The notes: generated from the sequence alone by a model not told the origin. 64,000 nucleotides of DNA from DATARR01 sp036376245 (GCA_036376245.1 DASVAS010000061.1:1-64000); one strand, 5' to 3'. Shown: positions 52,513 through 61,927, counted from the stretch's first letter. Numbers and translations: made by a program.

Positions 52513-53589
52513 TTGGAAGCTAGGCTTAGGAAGTTCCTGTTAAAGCCTCTTGCTCGGCGGCGGCAACGCACTGCCGATCGGAAAGCTCTCATAGATGCGC
52601 TGCAGCGTCTAGATCATCGCTCTCTAGGCGAGGATGTCCTCCCTCAGTTACGTGATAATTTTGATGACACGCGCAAGGACAGAAAGTCGAGGGCTTGGAC
52701 GGATTCTGACTCGGTTGCAAAATCAGTGGCACTTGCTCGCGCTCTTTATGTATCAAGGCGGGTTTCAACACAAGAGTACGTAATGTTTGCAGCCGCGCCG
52801 GTTGAGAGTATCCACGATGCTCGATGCATGGACGGTTACTACGAAAATGAACTTGAACCGATCTCGAACGCAATGGAGGAGATCAGTCAAGCTTTCGGTC
52901 TCAGTAAAGAGGAATACTGGCCAGTCGGTGAAGCTCCCGAGGATTACGCACGTCTTAGTCGCCAGTATGATGCTATACTTGATCGCCACTTCGTGGCAGC
53001 TCTCCGAGAGTTTGGGCTCGATGATCTTGCAGATCTCTTCGAGAAGTCTCCTGACGAATTTTACAGGCTCCGAGAGAGAGGGCGGCGGTCGGTCTTTCAC
53101 AAAGAAGAACTGATTCCAGCACTTCGTGATATTGTGGTCCGATATGAAGTCGATGCACGGCGAGCGGCTTCGGTCAACGCCTATTCAGCGGCGGTTACGT
53201 TGCTTGGAGCAGGAGTTGAGGGCCTTCTCTTGCTCCGCTGCCTTCGTTCTAGACACAAGGCTTGTAAAGTGGCACAGGAACTTCCAAGACGACAGCGGCC
53301 ACGCCCCCCGGAGGACCCCACGAAATGGGCCTTTGAATCCCTCATAGAAGTGTGCCTCAAGGCTGGTTGGCTGCCACCAGTTTCAACACCAGTAGCCGAC
53401 TATAACCCTGCCGGCTTGGCACACCTACTTCGCTTGATGCGCAATCATGTTCATCCCGGGAAGTATGCTCGGGAAAGGCCTTGGATCGAAACTGACGAAC
53501 GCGATTACAGAGATGCGGAGGCAATTTACTTGATTCTTCTAGCGCGGCTCGGCCATATTAGACCGGTTCCTGAAAGGGGCGGCGTCTAA
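52513..53589 (+). CDS. HEPN-like protein closing the island
   Basis: A 358-aa soluble protein, mostly helical, apparently using TTG 52513 (no clear Shine-Dalgarno). The C-terminal third contains LMRNHVHPGK, an R-x3-H-type HEPN motif (Arg-Asn-x2-His-Pro), followed by a helix ending RDAEAIYLILLARLG, as in HEPN ribonuclease and DUF4145-like domains. The N-terminal 190 residues are unassigned. It is the last gene of the AT-richer island, followed by a terminator. RNase activity is inferred. Confidence 0.5.
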   Translation: MEARLRKFLLKPLARRRQRTADRKALIDALQRLDHRSLGEDVLPQLRDNFDDTRKDRKSRAWTDSDSVAKSVALARALYVSRRVSTQEYVMFAAAPVESIHDARCMDGYYENELEPISNAMEEISQAFGLSKEEYWPVGEAPEDYARLSRQYDAILDRHFVAALREFGLDDLADLFEKSPDEFYRLRERGRRSVFHKEELIPALRDIVVRYEVDARRAASVNAYSAAVTLLGAGVEGLLLLRCLRSRHKACKVAQELPRRQRPRPPEDPTKWAFESLIEVCLKAGWLPPVSTPVADYNPAGLAHLLRLMRNHVHPGKYARERPWIETDERDYRDAEAIYLILLARLGHIRPVPERGGV

Positions 53590-53738
53590 CTCCGAGGCAT
53601 TCAGAGGACGGCTACGCCGCCCCTGATGCCCGAGCACGTTCGCGTCGGGCAGGTTCGAGCCCTGAAAGGCCACCCTAGGGGGCGAGAATCAGAAGTCAAG
53701 CTGATCCCGGCATAAATTCTCGCGCCCCTTCAGGCCGC

Positions 53739-53782
53739 TGAAATCTATGGGGGCTCTTACTGAAATCTATGGGGGCTCTTAC
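53739..53782. repeat. Exact 22-bp tandem duplication
   Basis: Two copies (53739-53760 and 53761-53782), directly adjoining and identical. An inverted repeat around 53655-53733 precedes it. The region 53590-53823 has no supported gene. Confidence 0.7.
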
Positions 53783-53823
53783 CCAGGGCGTCGGCCTTCG
53801 GCCTCGGCCCTGGGCTAGTTCTC

Positions 53824-53844
53824 CCGGCCCGTTGGGCCGGTTTT
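53824..53844 (+). terminator. Intrinsic terminator after the island
   Basis: CCGGCCC-GTT-GGGCCGG stem followed by TTTT (53841-53844); a second hairpin (CCCAGGGC...GCCCTGGG) lies just before. It would end transcription from the HEPN gene. Confidence 0.72.
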
Positions 53845-53866
53845 GTTAGATGCTGACGACGGCGCC

Positions 53867-54955
53867 TCACGGCTGCGGCGCGATCCACGCCAGGGTGATC
53901 GACAGGCCGATGTCCGGCGTGTTCTGGTAATTCGCCACGTTCTCGGTCACCGCGAAGCCGTAGAGGAGGTTGCCGCGGCGGCTGCGCAGGCCCAGGCTCG
54001 CCTGGTACTTGTTCGCCTTGATCTCGTCGATGGGCGTGTCGCGGACGGCGCTCTCGCTGGCGTGGAGCTGGAGGATGACGTTCGTCGAGCGCGTCAGACC
54101 CGCTTCGAAGGCCACCATCACCGTCGGGATCAGGTGGCTCCCCAGGTCCACCCCCAGCACCGGCCCGTCGGTGCGCACGACGCTGGCACCGAGATAGATC
54201 CCGTAGCGTTCGAATTCGCCCTGGAGCGAGACCTGCACGCCGTAATCGTTCGAACCGGTGGAGAGGAACGGCCGCTCGCCCCGCACGGCGAGCTTGGCCG
54301 CGCCGTCGAAGACCAGGCTCCAGCGGGATTCCCCCAACGGCCGGTCATGGCGCACCCCTACGACCGGGTCGCCCACGCCGCCGTCTACGGGGGAGTCGAG
54401 GACGGAGACGCGCTCCCCGCCGAGCGCCGCCACGGCCTGGAAGCGATTGCGCGCCACGAGCTTGCGGCCCGCGTCGCCGAGCCCGAAAGTGCTGTGAAAG
54501 CCCTCGACCGTGCTGTCGAGACGCCCGCCCGTGAAGTCGTAGAAGGGAAGCGTCAAGTAGACGGACGTACGGCGCGAGGCCGCGTAGTGGACGGTGAGGT
54601 CCAGCAGGGCGAGCTCGCCGTCCACGTAGTAAGCGTCCTCCCCGAGCCCGAGGATGGTGTCCATGTCGGTTTGCGTCAGCGCGCGGCGATCTCCCTGCCG
54701 CTCGAGGTAGCTCCTCACGTTGTCGCTCATCATGAAGTTGTTGGCGTAGGAGATCCCGGCTTCGATCGCCCAGGTCCCGGGGCTGCCGGTGACGGCGTGG
54801 GCCGGGGGCATGTCGAGGCGCAGGATGTCGAACGGTGTCATGTCACGGATGCGCAGCGGTCCCATGAGCTCGGTCTGCCCCTGCGCCGGCGTCGCCGCCA
54901 GCGCAAGGACGACCAGGGCGATGGCCGCTGCGGCCGGCCATCGGTTGAGAAACAT
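53867..54955 (-). CDS. DUF3187 outer-membrane-type protein
   Basis: A 362-aa protein with a signal peptide (AIALVVLALAATPAQGQ). The rest alternates beta strands (GTWAIEAGISYANNF; RTSVYLTLPFYDF) and ends with aromatic LSITLAWIAPQP, suggesting an outer-membrane barrel. The pattern (PLRIRDMTPFDILRLDM at the start, DNVRSYLERQG) matches DUF3187 proteins. Function unknown. Confidence 0.68.
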   Translation of the reverse strand: MFLNRWPAAAAIALVVLALAATPAQGQTELMGPLRIRDMTPFDILRLDMPPAHAVTGSPGTWAIEAGISYANNFMMSDNVRSYLERQGDRRALTQTDMDTILGLGEDAYYVDGELALLDLTVHYAASRRTSVYLTLPFYDFTGGRLDSTVEGFHSTFGLGDAGRKLVARNRFQAVAALGGERVSVLDSPVDGGVGDPVVGVRHDRPLGESRWSLVFDGAAKLAVRGERPFLSTGSNDYGVQVSLQGEFERYGIYLGASVVRTDGPVLGVDLGSHLIPTVMVAFEAGLTRSTNVILQLHASESAVRDTPIDEIKANKYQASLGLRSRRGNLLYGFAVTENVANYQNTPDIGLSITLAWIAPQP

Positions 54956-55015
54956 GTGGGTTCTCCTAGGGGTTCTGCTTGGAAATCGTTTCCCGGATTC
55001 AGCTGGCCTGCCCGC

Positions 55016-55158
55016 GCGACCTCACCACCCCGGCCCTCCTCTCCCAGCCTCCCTCCCGTCCGCCGGGAGAGGAGGGAGACTGCTCCGATGCGGGTGGGGG
55101 CGCCCTCTCCCGGAAGGATGGGAGGGAGGCTGGGAGAGGGTCGGGGTGAGGTCGCTAC
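55016..55158. repeat. GACCTCACCCC-type inverted repeat
   Basis: Arms about 55016-55075 and 55100-55158 are inverted imperfect copies rich in CTCTCCCAGCCTCCCTCCC. It lies between the DUF3187 gene and the outer-membrane channel gene and just reaches the stop of the latter. Such repeats are common between genes; no coding content is seen in 54956-55154. Confidence 0.55.
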
Positions 55159-56561
55159 GGCAAGGTCGCTACATTTCGCTCGAATTCCTGATCAGCCAAC
55201 CGCCACCCGCCGCCCAGCGCCTTGTAGAGCTGGACGAGGCTGGCGAGGCGGTCGAAGCGGGTGCGCGCCAGCGAGCTTTCGGCGGCGAGTTGCTGCCGTT
55301 GGGCTTGCAGGACTTCCAGGTAATCCGCGAGGCCGGAGATGTAACGTTCGTTCGAGAGCCGCACCGCCTGCCGGTAGGAGTCCGCCGCCCGGGCCTGCTC
55401 CCGCTCGGATTCGGCGAGCTTCTGGTATGTCACCAGCCCCGTGGAGACCTCGGCGAAAGCGTTGGTCACGCTCGCCTCGTAGCGCACCTTCTCCTGCTCC
55501 CAGCGGGCCACGGCCGCGCGGTGCTGATCCTGAAGCCGCTTGCCCTGGAACAGGGGGCTCAGCAAGCCGCCGCCGACCGACCACGTCTTGCCGTCCCCGA
55601 AGAGGTCCTCGACCTCGGGCGCCAGGCCTCCCAGCGCGCCGGTCAGGCTGAGACGGGGGAAGAAATCGGCGGCCGCGACGCCGACATCGGCGTTGGCCGC
55701 GACCAGCCTCTGCTCGGCCTCGCGCAGGTCGGGCCGCCGCTGGAGGAGGTCCGAAGGGAGCCCCGGCGGGATCTCCGGCGGCAGGAGCTGATCCGCCAGC
55801 TCCGCGCCGCGCGCGACCGGACCCGGATGCCGGCCCAGCAGGAACGACAGGCGGTTCTCCTCTTCCACGATCAACCGCTCCAGGTCGGGGATGACGGACT
55901 GGGTCGAGGCCAGGGTCGCGCCGGCGCTGGCGGTTTCGAGGCCCGAAGCGGCGCCGGCCTTCAGACGCCGGTTGAACAGGTCGTAGGTCTCCTGGAACGT
56001 GCCGGCCGAGCGGCGGGCGATCTCCAGCTCCAGGTCGAGCTCGCGAAGCTGGAAATAGCTCGTGGCCACCTCGGAGACGAGGGAGAGCAGCACGCCGCGC
56101 CGCGCCTCCTCAGTGGCCAGGACGTCCGCCCGCGCCGCCTCGTTCAGGCGCCGGATGCGTCCCCAGAGATCGATCTCCCAGGCGACGCCGAGGTTGACGT
56201 CGTAAAGGTCTTCCGTGACTCCCGCGACCCGGCCGCGGGACCAGCCGGCCGTGGCCTGGACGGCCGGAAAACGTTGCGAACGGGCGAGGCCCGCGGCGGC
56301 CCGCGCCTCTTCCACGCGCCAGGCCGCGAGCCGGATGTCGTAGCCGTTCTGGAGCGCTTCGGCGATCAGGCCCTCCAGGGCCTCGTCGTCGAAGACTTCC
56401 CACCACGCCTGATCGGCGAACGAGGCCGCTTCGGCCGGGCCGGTCTCGCCCCGGAACTGCTCGGGAGCGGCGAGCGGCGGCCTTTGGTATTCGGGACCCA
56501 CGGTGCAACCGGCGAGCGTAGCGCCGAGGAGGATCAGAAAAGCAAGGATTTTTCGGTTCAT
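55155..56561 (-). CDS. RND outer-membrane channel lipoprotein (OprM/NodT type)
   Basis: A 468-aa lipoprotein (LGATLAGC lipobox). Two OEP repeats are visible: WWEVFDDEALEGLIAEAL, NYDIRLAAWRVEEARA, then PDLREAEQRLVAANADVGVAAADFFPRLSLTG. GDGKTWSVGGGLLSPLFQGKR and GLADYLEVLQAQRQ follow. It forms the outer exit duct of the pump. The ATG overlaps the RND stop (ATGA). Confidence 0.9.
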   Translation of the reverse strand: MNRKILAFLILLGATLAGCTVGPEYQRPPLAAPEQFRGETGPAEAASFADQAWWEVFDDEALEGLIAEALQNGYDIRLAAWRVEEARAAAGLARSQRFPAVQATAGWSRGRVAGVTEDLYDVNLGVAWEIDLWGRIRRLNEAARADVLATEEARRGVLLSLVSEVATSYFQLRELDLELEIARRSAGTFQETYDLFNRRLKAGAASGLETASAGATLASTQSVIPDLERLIVEEENRLSFLLGRHPGPVARGAELADQLLPPEIPPGLPSDLLQRRPDLREAEQRLVAANADVGVAAADFFPRLSLTGALGGLAPEVEDLFGDGKTWSVGGGLLSPLFQGKRLQDQHRAAVARWEQEKVRYEASVTNAFAEVSTGLVTYQKLAESEREQARAADSYRQAVRLSNERYISGLADYLEVLQAQRQQLAAESSLARTRFDRLASLVQLYKALGGGWRLADQEFERNVATLP

Positions 56562-59500
56562 GAGATTCTCGTCTCCATGGCCGGCGCCGGGATGAGCGGC
56601 TCGGCCTGGGGCCTGGAGCGGAAGGGAGCGCGCCTGAGCACCTTTTCCTGGAACCGCTCGAGGTATAGATAGATCACCGGAGTGACGTACAGGGTGATGA
56701 GCTGCGACACGATCAGGCCGCCGACGATGACCAGGCCGAGCGGCCGGCGCGAGGCGCCGTCGGCGCCGTAGCCGAGCGCGATCGGCACCGCGCCGATCAC
56801 CGCCGCCAGCGTCGTCATCAGGATCGGCCGGAAGCGGTCCATGCTCGCGTCGTGGATCGCCCGCTCGGGCTCTTCGCCGGCGTCGACCCGCTGGCGGGCG
56901 AAGTCGACGATCAGGATGCCGTTCTTCTTCACGATCCCCATCAGCATGAACATGCCGACGAAGGCGTACAGCGACGCCTGCTCGCCGAAGATCCACAGCG
57001 CCAGGAGACCGCCCACCAGGGCCGTGGGCAGCGTCGAGAGCACCGTCAGCGGATGCACGTAGCTCTCGTAGAGGATGGCGAGGATCACGTACATCACGAA
57101 CACGGCCAGCAGCATCAGGAGCGTCAGGTCGCGCACCGTGTTGCGGAACGTCAGGGCCTCGCCCTGGAGGCTGGCGCGCACGGTCGGCGGCACGACCTCC
57201 GCCGCCGCCTTGGTGATGAAGTCGGTGGCGTCGCCGATGGCCCAGCCCGGCTTGAGGTTGAAGAACAGCGTCACGCTGGTGAACTGGTTGATGTGGTTCA
57301 CGGCCTGCGGCCCCAGCGAGGGCTTCCAGGTGACGAGCTGGCGCAACGGCACGAGGTTGGCGCCGTCGTCGGACTTGATGTGCAGCAGCGAGAGGTCCTG
57401 GGCTTCGGAGCGCGCGGCGTCCGCGACTTCCAGGATGACCTGGTACTGGTCCTCTGGCTTCTTGATCAGATAGAGGTAGTTCTGCGAGTACGCGTTGCGC
57501 AGCAATTCGAGGATGCGCGCCTCCGACACGCCGTGGATCTTGGCCTGGTCGCGCCGGATGTCGATGTCGAGGTTGGGCGTGTTGCTGAAGTAGTCCGACG
57601 ACAGGGTCAGGAAGCCCGGATATCCCTGCAGCTTGCCCATCAGCTTTCCGGCCGTTTCATAAACCTGATCGGAATTCACGCCGGAGAGCGAGAAGGCGTA
57701 CTGCCCCTGGTTGGTGTTGACCGCTCCGGTGCTGATCTCCAGCACCGGGAAGGGGCGCAGGAACGCGAACACGCCGGGGATGCTGCTCAGCTTGCCCATC
57801 ATCTCGGCCGCGGCCTGATCGATGGGCTGGCGCTGGTCCGCCGGCTTGAGGAAGGTGAAGGTGATGCCCTGGTTGGACGGCAGGAACTGGCCGTTGCCGG
57901 TCATCGTGAAGTCCATCAGGACGTTGGGATCCTGGTGCAGGGTCTCGTCCACCCGGTCCTGGATGGCCCGCATCTGCTCCGGCGACGAGCCCTCGCGGCC
58001 CATGAAGACGCCGAACACCACGCTGCTGTCGCCCGGCGGCAGGAAGGCCTTGGGGATGGCCATGAACAGCCACACCGTGCCGGCCAGGCAGATCGCCCAG
58101 ACCACGGCCGAGACCCAGCGGTGCTTGAGGAACCACCAGAGCGACCGGCCGTAGACGGCGAGGAAGCGCTTCTCGGCGCCGCCGAAAATCCTTTCCATCC
58201 AGGTCTGTTGGAACCCCGGGCCGCGCTCCTTGAGCAGCCGCGCGGTCATCAGCGGCGTGAGCGTCAGCGACACCAGGCCGGAGGCGAAGATCGCGATCAC
58301 GATGGTGACGGCGAACTCGCGGAAGATGCGGCCCACCAGCCCGGTCATGAACAGCAGCGGGAGGAACACCGCCGCCAGCGAGATGGTCATCGAGAGGATG
58401 GTGAAGCTGATCTCCTTGGCGCTGTTGAGGCTCGCCTCGAACGCCTTTTCCCCGCGCTCCATGCGGCGCACGGTGTTTTCCAGGAACACGATGGCGTCGT
58501 CCACCAGGAAGCCGATGGCCAGCGTGAGCGCCATCAGCGAGAGGTTGTCCAGGCTGTAGTCGAGGAGCCGCATCGCGATGAAAGTGATCAGCAGCGAGAG
58601 CGGCAGCGCCACGGCCGGGATCAGCGTGTCCCGCGCCCGTCCGAGGAAGACGAAGATCACCATCACCACCAGGGCGAAGGCGATCAGCAGCGTCACCTGC
58701 ACGTCCGCCACCGAGTGGACGATCGTCTGCGAGCGGTCATAGATGGGCGTGACCCGCACCGAGCCCGGCAGCTCGGCGCCGATCAGCGGCAGCGCCTCGC
58801 GGATGCTCTTCGCGACCTCCACGGCGTTGGCGCCGGCCTGCCGGTTGACGGCCACCACGACCGTCGCCGAAGGCACGGGATAGCCGCGCACCCAGAACCG
58901 CATGTTGATCCGCTCGTCCTGCACGGAATCGCGCACCTCGGCCACGTCGCGCAGGTAGACCGGCGCGCCGTCCTTGGTGGCGACGATCAGGTTTCCGTAG
59001 TCCTCGGCGTTTTCGAGCTGGCCCCTGGGACGCAGCAGCGCCGTGCCGGACGAGCCGTCGAACTGGCCCGCGCCGGTGTAGCTGGTGCCGGCGCGCACGG
59101 CGGCGGAGAGGTCGTCCACCGAGATGCCGCGCGCCCACATCTTCGAAGGATCGGCCTTGATGCGGATGGCCGACTTGGTGCCGAAGACGTTGACGCGCGA
59201 GACGCCCGGCAGGATGCTGATCCGCTGGCCCACCTGCGTGCTGCCGTAGTCGTAGAGCTGGCCCGAAGTCACCGAGTCGCTGGTCAGCGCGATGTACATG
59301 ATCGGCTGATCGTTGGGGTTGGTCTTCGAGAACGTCGGCGGCGACGGCATGTCCACGGGCAGGCTGCCGGTGGCCTGGGAGATCGCCGTCTGCACGTCCG
59401 TGGCCGCGGCGTCGACGTTCTTGTCCAGGGCGAACTGGAGCGTCATGCTCGTGTAGCCCTGGGTGCTCTTGGAGGTGACGACCTCCAGGCCGTTGATCTG

Positions 59501-59716
59501 CATGAACTGCCGTTCGAGCGGCGTGGCGATGTTGCTCGCCATGGTCTCGGGGCTGGCGCCCGGATAGCTGGCCTGCACCTCGATGACGGGGTAGTCCACC
59601 GCCGGCAGGTCGTTCACCGGCAGCCGCAGATAGCTCAGCACGCCGAAGAGGATGACGGCGACCGTCAGCACCGCCGTCATCACGGGACGGCGGATGAAGG
59701 GTTCGGAAAGATTCAC
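56558..59716 (-). CDS. RND efflux transporter (AcrB/MexF/HAE1 type)
   Basis: A 1052-aa inner-membrane pump. It opens NLSEPFIRRPVMTAVLTVAV. Motifs: GSLPVDMPSPPTFSK, proton-relay helix LAIGFLVDDAIVFLENTVR with Asp pair, a second relay region near YAFVGMFMLMGIVKKNGILIVDFA. Twelve TM segments and two large periplasmic loops are present. The GTG at 59716 overlaps the adaptor stop (GTGA). Substrates unknown. Confidence 0.93.
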   Translation of the reverse strand: MNLSEPFIRRPVMTAVLTVAVILFGVLSYLRLPVNDLPAVDYPVIEVQASYPGASPETMASNIATPLERQFMQINGLEVVTSKSTQGYTSMTLQFALDKNVDAAATDVQTAISQATGSLPVDMPSPPTFSKTNPNDQPIMYIALTSDSVTSGQLYDYGSTQVGQRISILPGVSRVNVFGTKSAIRIKADPSKMWARGISVDDLSAAVRAGTSYTGAGQFDGSSGTALLRPRGQLENAEDYGNLIVATKDGAPVYLRDVAEVRDSVQDERINMRFWVRGYPVPSATVVVAVNRQAGANAVEVAKSIREALPLIGAELPGSVRVTPIYDRSQTIVHSVADVQVTLLIAFALVVMVIFVFLGRARDTLIPAVALPLSLLITFIAMRLLDYSLDNLSLMALTLAIGFLVDDAIVFLENTVRRMERGEKAFEASLNSAKEISFTILSMTISLAAVFLPLLFMTGLVGRIFREFAVTIVIAIFASGLVSLTLTPLMTARLLKERGPGFQQTWMERIFGGAEKRFLAVYGRSLWWFLKHRWVSAVVWAICLAGTVWLFMAIPKAFLPPGDSSVVFGVFMGREGSSPEQMRAIQDRVDETLHQDPNVLMDFTMTGNGQFLPSNQGITFTFLKPADQRQPIDQAAAEMMGKLSSIPGVFAFLRPFPVLEISTGAVNTNQGQYAFSLSGVNSDQVYETAGKLMGKLQGYPGFLTLSSDYFSNTPNLDIDIRRDQAKIHGVSEARILELLRNAYSQNYLYLIKKPEDQYQVILEVADAARSEAQDLSLLHIKSDDGANLVPLRQLVTWKPSLGPQAVNHINQFTSVTLFFNLKPGWAIGDATDFITKAAAEVVPPTVRASLQGEALTFRNTVRDLTLLMLLAVFVMYVILAILYESYVHPLTVLSTLPTALVGGLLALWIFGEQASLYAFVGMFMLMGIVKKNGILIVDFARQRVDAGEEPERAIHDASMDRFRPILMTTLAAVIGAVPIALGYGADGASRRPLGLVIVGGLIVSQLITLYVTPVIYLYLERFQEKVLRRAPFRSRPQAEPLIPAPAMETRIS

Positions 59717-60852
59717 GACTTGCCCTCCGTTTTCTTGACCGGCGCGGACGAAACGGCGGCGTCGCCCTCGACCCGCACCTTGCCGCCGGGCGTCACGCCG
59801 AGCTGGCCGTTGACGATCACGCGCTCGCCGGGCTGGAGGCCCTGGCTGATGACCACCAGCTCCTCCTGCCGTTGTCCGGGCGTCACCTTCCGCTGCTCGG
59901 CCGTGGAATCGGTTTTCACCACGTAGACGAACTGGCCGGCGGAAGAGGTCTGCGGCGCCGCCGCGGGCACGAGCACGGCCTGCTGGAGCGTGTCGAGGAC
60001 GAGGCGGATCTTGACGAACCGTCCCGGCCAGAAGCGGTGATCGTTGTTGGGGATGGTGGCGCGCAGCTTCACCGTGCCGGTGCCGTCCTGCACGGCGTTG
60101 TCGACGAACGTGAGCGCGCCGATCTGCGGCTCGTCGGGCTGATCGGGGAGGCGCACCTCGACTTTCAGTTTCCCGCCGGCCATGTTCCGCTGCACCGCCG
60201 TGAGGTCGTGCTCGGTGATGGTGAAATCCGCGTAGACCGGGTCCAGGCGCTGGATCACCAGCAGCGAGCCACTGTTCGTAGTCACCACGTTGCCGCGGTC
60301 CACCAGCCGCTCTCCCGCCCGGCCGTCGATGGGGGAGCGGATGAAGCAATAATCGAGATTGAGCCGGGCCGTCTGCACGGCGGCCTCGCTCTGCTCGACG
60401 CGGGCGGCGGCCACGTCCATGGCGTTCTTGCGCGTGTCGTACTCCTGCTGGGCGATGGCCTGGGTTTCGATCAGGCTCGCGGCGCGTTCGAACTGGATGC
60501 GGGTGAGATCGAGCGCGGCCTTCGCCTCCGCGAGATTGGCCTGGGCCGCGGCGAGCTGAGCGCGGTACGGCCGCGGATCGATGGTGAAGAGGGGAGCACC
60601 CTTCCTCAGATGAGCGCCGTCGGTGAAGTGGATCTCCGTGATGCTGCCGGAGACCTGGGGCTGGATGGAGACCACCTCGCGAGCGGCGACCTTGCCCACT
60701 TCGTCGAGGTAGACGGGCACGTCGCGCGAGACCGCCTCCACGACGGAGACGGGCGCCGGCGGCCGTTCGAACGCGGGTGGAGCCTCCTGCCGGCAGCCGG
60801 CGAAGACCGCGAGGCAGAGAAGAGCCACTGCAAACATTTTCATTGGTTTCAC
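59713..60852 (-). CDS. RND periplasmic adaptor lipoprotein
   Basis: A 379-aa adaptor with a lipobox (CLAVFAGC), lipoyl halves (VSIQPQVSGSITEIHF; CFIRSPIDGRAGERLV), helical hairpin and beta-barrel, ending in an AcrA-type membrane-proximal domain (LQPGERVIVNGQLGV). I start at GTG 60852 because GGAGG lies 8 nt upstream and it overlaps the small-protein stop (GTGA). ATG 60843 is 3 codons in. Confidence 0.9.
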   Translation of the reverse strand: MKPMKMFAVALLCLAVFAGCRQEAPPAFERPPAPVSVVEAVSRDVPVYLDEVGKVAAREVVSIQPQVSGSITEIHFTDGAHLRKGAPLFTIDPRPYRAQLAAAQANLAEAKAALDLTRIQFERAASLIETQAIAQQEYDTRKNAMDVAAARVEQSEAAVQTARLNLDYCFIRSPIDGRAGERLVDRGNVVTTNSGSLLVIQRLDPVYADFTITEHDLTAVQRNMAGGKLKVEVRLPDQPDEPQIGALTFVDNAVQDGTGTVKLRATIPNNDHRFWPGRFVKIRLVLDTLQQAVLVPAAAPQTSSAGQFVYVVKTDSTAEQRKVTPGQRQEELVVISQGLQPGERVIVNGQLGVTPGGKVRVEGDAAVSSAPVKKTEGKS

Positions 60853-61085
60853 GAAACTTTCCTCCGGAGATTGATCTTCTGGATGCGTGGATCGAGGCAA
60901 CAGGCGAACCGTTCGCACGCGGTCATGTCGAGATCGAGGATCGCGCGCCGTTCGACTGGCGTGAGCTGAAGGCCATCGGCGACCGCCTCTCCGAGAGCCG
61001 CCTCCCGGTCCGTTTCGAATCGCTGGCGGAATCCCTCGTCCGTGGCCAGCCTGCCGATCACCTGTTCCACGCTGCGCTGTGACAT
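60849..61085 (-). CDS. Small NHLP-clan (Os1348-like) protein heading the efflux operon
   Basis: A 78-aa protein: MSQRSVEQVIGRLATDEGFR, RETDREAALGEAV, LTPVERRAIL, then DPRIQKINLRRK. This is the pattern of Os1348/Franean1-like members of the nitrile-hydratase-leader-peptide clan, some of which are precursors or leaders of modified peptides. It carries a CC pair near residue 61. It overlaps the adaptor start (GTGA), so it is translated with the pump. Confidence 0.58.
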   Translation of the reverse strand: MSQRSVEQVIGRLATDEGFRQRFETDREAALGEAVADGLQLTPVERRAILDLDMTACERFACCLDPRIQKINLRRKVS

Positions 61086-61302
61086 CGTCCTCGCCCTCCT
61101 GCGCAGACCCTCCTATCTCACGGCGCGTGCCATGGCGGCGGGGGAGGGGCGGGAAGGGAGGTAAACGATTGCAGGAGCGCTGGTTGGGAGCGCTTGGCTA
61201 TGCAGAGACGGCGGCTGATCGAGGTGTCTGAAAACAGACAGGTGTGGGAAAGCAGTCAGCGGCGCATTAGACTCGGACAGCCAACTTCAGGAGATCCAGA
61301 CC
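61086..61302. other. Divergent intergenic region, no gene
   Basis: A 217-bp region between the efflux operon and the NTF2-like gene must hold both promoters. I cannot pick out reliable hexamers. Confidence 0.4.
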
Positions 61303-61758
61303 ATGCGAAAAGCGACCACAACCTTCCTCCTCATGACCTTGCTGGCGGCCGCTTCGGTGGCCGGGCAGCAGGAGACGCCGCCGCCGGCCGAGCCGTCCGT
61401 GACCCTGCCTCCGGAGCTGGCGCGGGTGCTGACGGATTACGAGGCGGCCTGGTCGAAGAAGGACGCGGCGGCCCTGGCCGCGCTGTTCGCCGAAGACGGC
61501 TTCGTGCTGCCGAATGGAAGGACGCCGGTGCGCGGGAGGACGGAGATCCAGAAGTACTACACCGGTCATGGCGGGCCGCTGTCGCTGCGCGCCCTCGCCT
61601 ACGCGACCGAGGGCGGGGTGGGATACGTCATCGGCGGATATACCGACACGGCGGGGAAGCCGGATATCGGAAAGTTCACGCTGACGTTGAAGAAGGGAAA
61701 GGACGGGCGGTGGCTCATCATGTCGGACATGGACAACGCGAACCGGCGGCGGGAGTGA
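61303..61758 (+). CDS. Exported NTF2/SnoaL-like (DUF4440) protein
   Basis: A 151-aa protein with a signal peptide (TFLLMTLLAAASVAGQQ). The fold is NTF2-like: ALAALFAEDGFVLPNGRTPVRGRTEIQKYY, then GYVIGGYTD and GKFTLTLKKGKDGRWLIMSDMDNANRR. Such small alpha-beta barrels bind or hydrolyse small molecules; no catalytic residues can be assigned. Confidence 0.78.
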   Translation: MRKATTTFLLMTLLAAASVAGQQETPPPAEPSVTLPPELARVLTDYEAAWSKKDAAALAALFAEDGFVLPNGRTPVRGRTEIQKYYTGHGGPLSLRALAYATEGGVGYVIGGYTDTAGKPDIGKFTLTLKKGKDGRWLIMSDMDNANRRRE

Positions 61759-61785
61759 GGCTGATCAGGCGCGCCCGGCAGCAAC

Positions 61786-61893
61786 CGCCCGGGCATAAAT
61801 ACCCGGGCTACCGGAAAACAGCCGGGTAAACCCGACTGAGGAGTCCCCTTCAGGGGGCTCTTTTTGACTAGCCCGGGCATTTATGCCCGGGCG
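61786..61893 (+). repeat. Inverted repeat around a terminator
   Basis: CGCCCGGGCATAAAT (from 61786) is mirrored by ATTTATGCCCGGGCG (ending 61893). Between them, 61841-61865 is an intrinsic terminator: GAGTCCCC-TTCA-GGGGGCTC then TTTTT. The 3' side is shared with the kinase promoter region; no ORF is seen. Confidence 0.68.
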
Positions 61894-61927
61894 GGGCTGA
61901 CCGGCGGTCACACCCGCACGCGATAAG

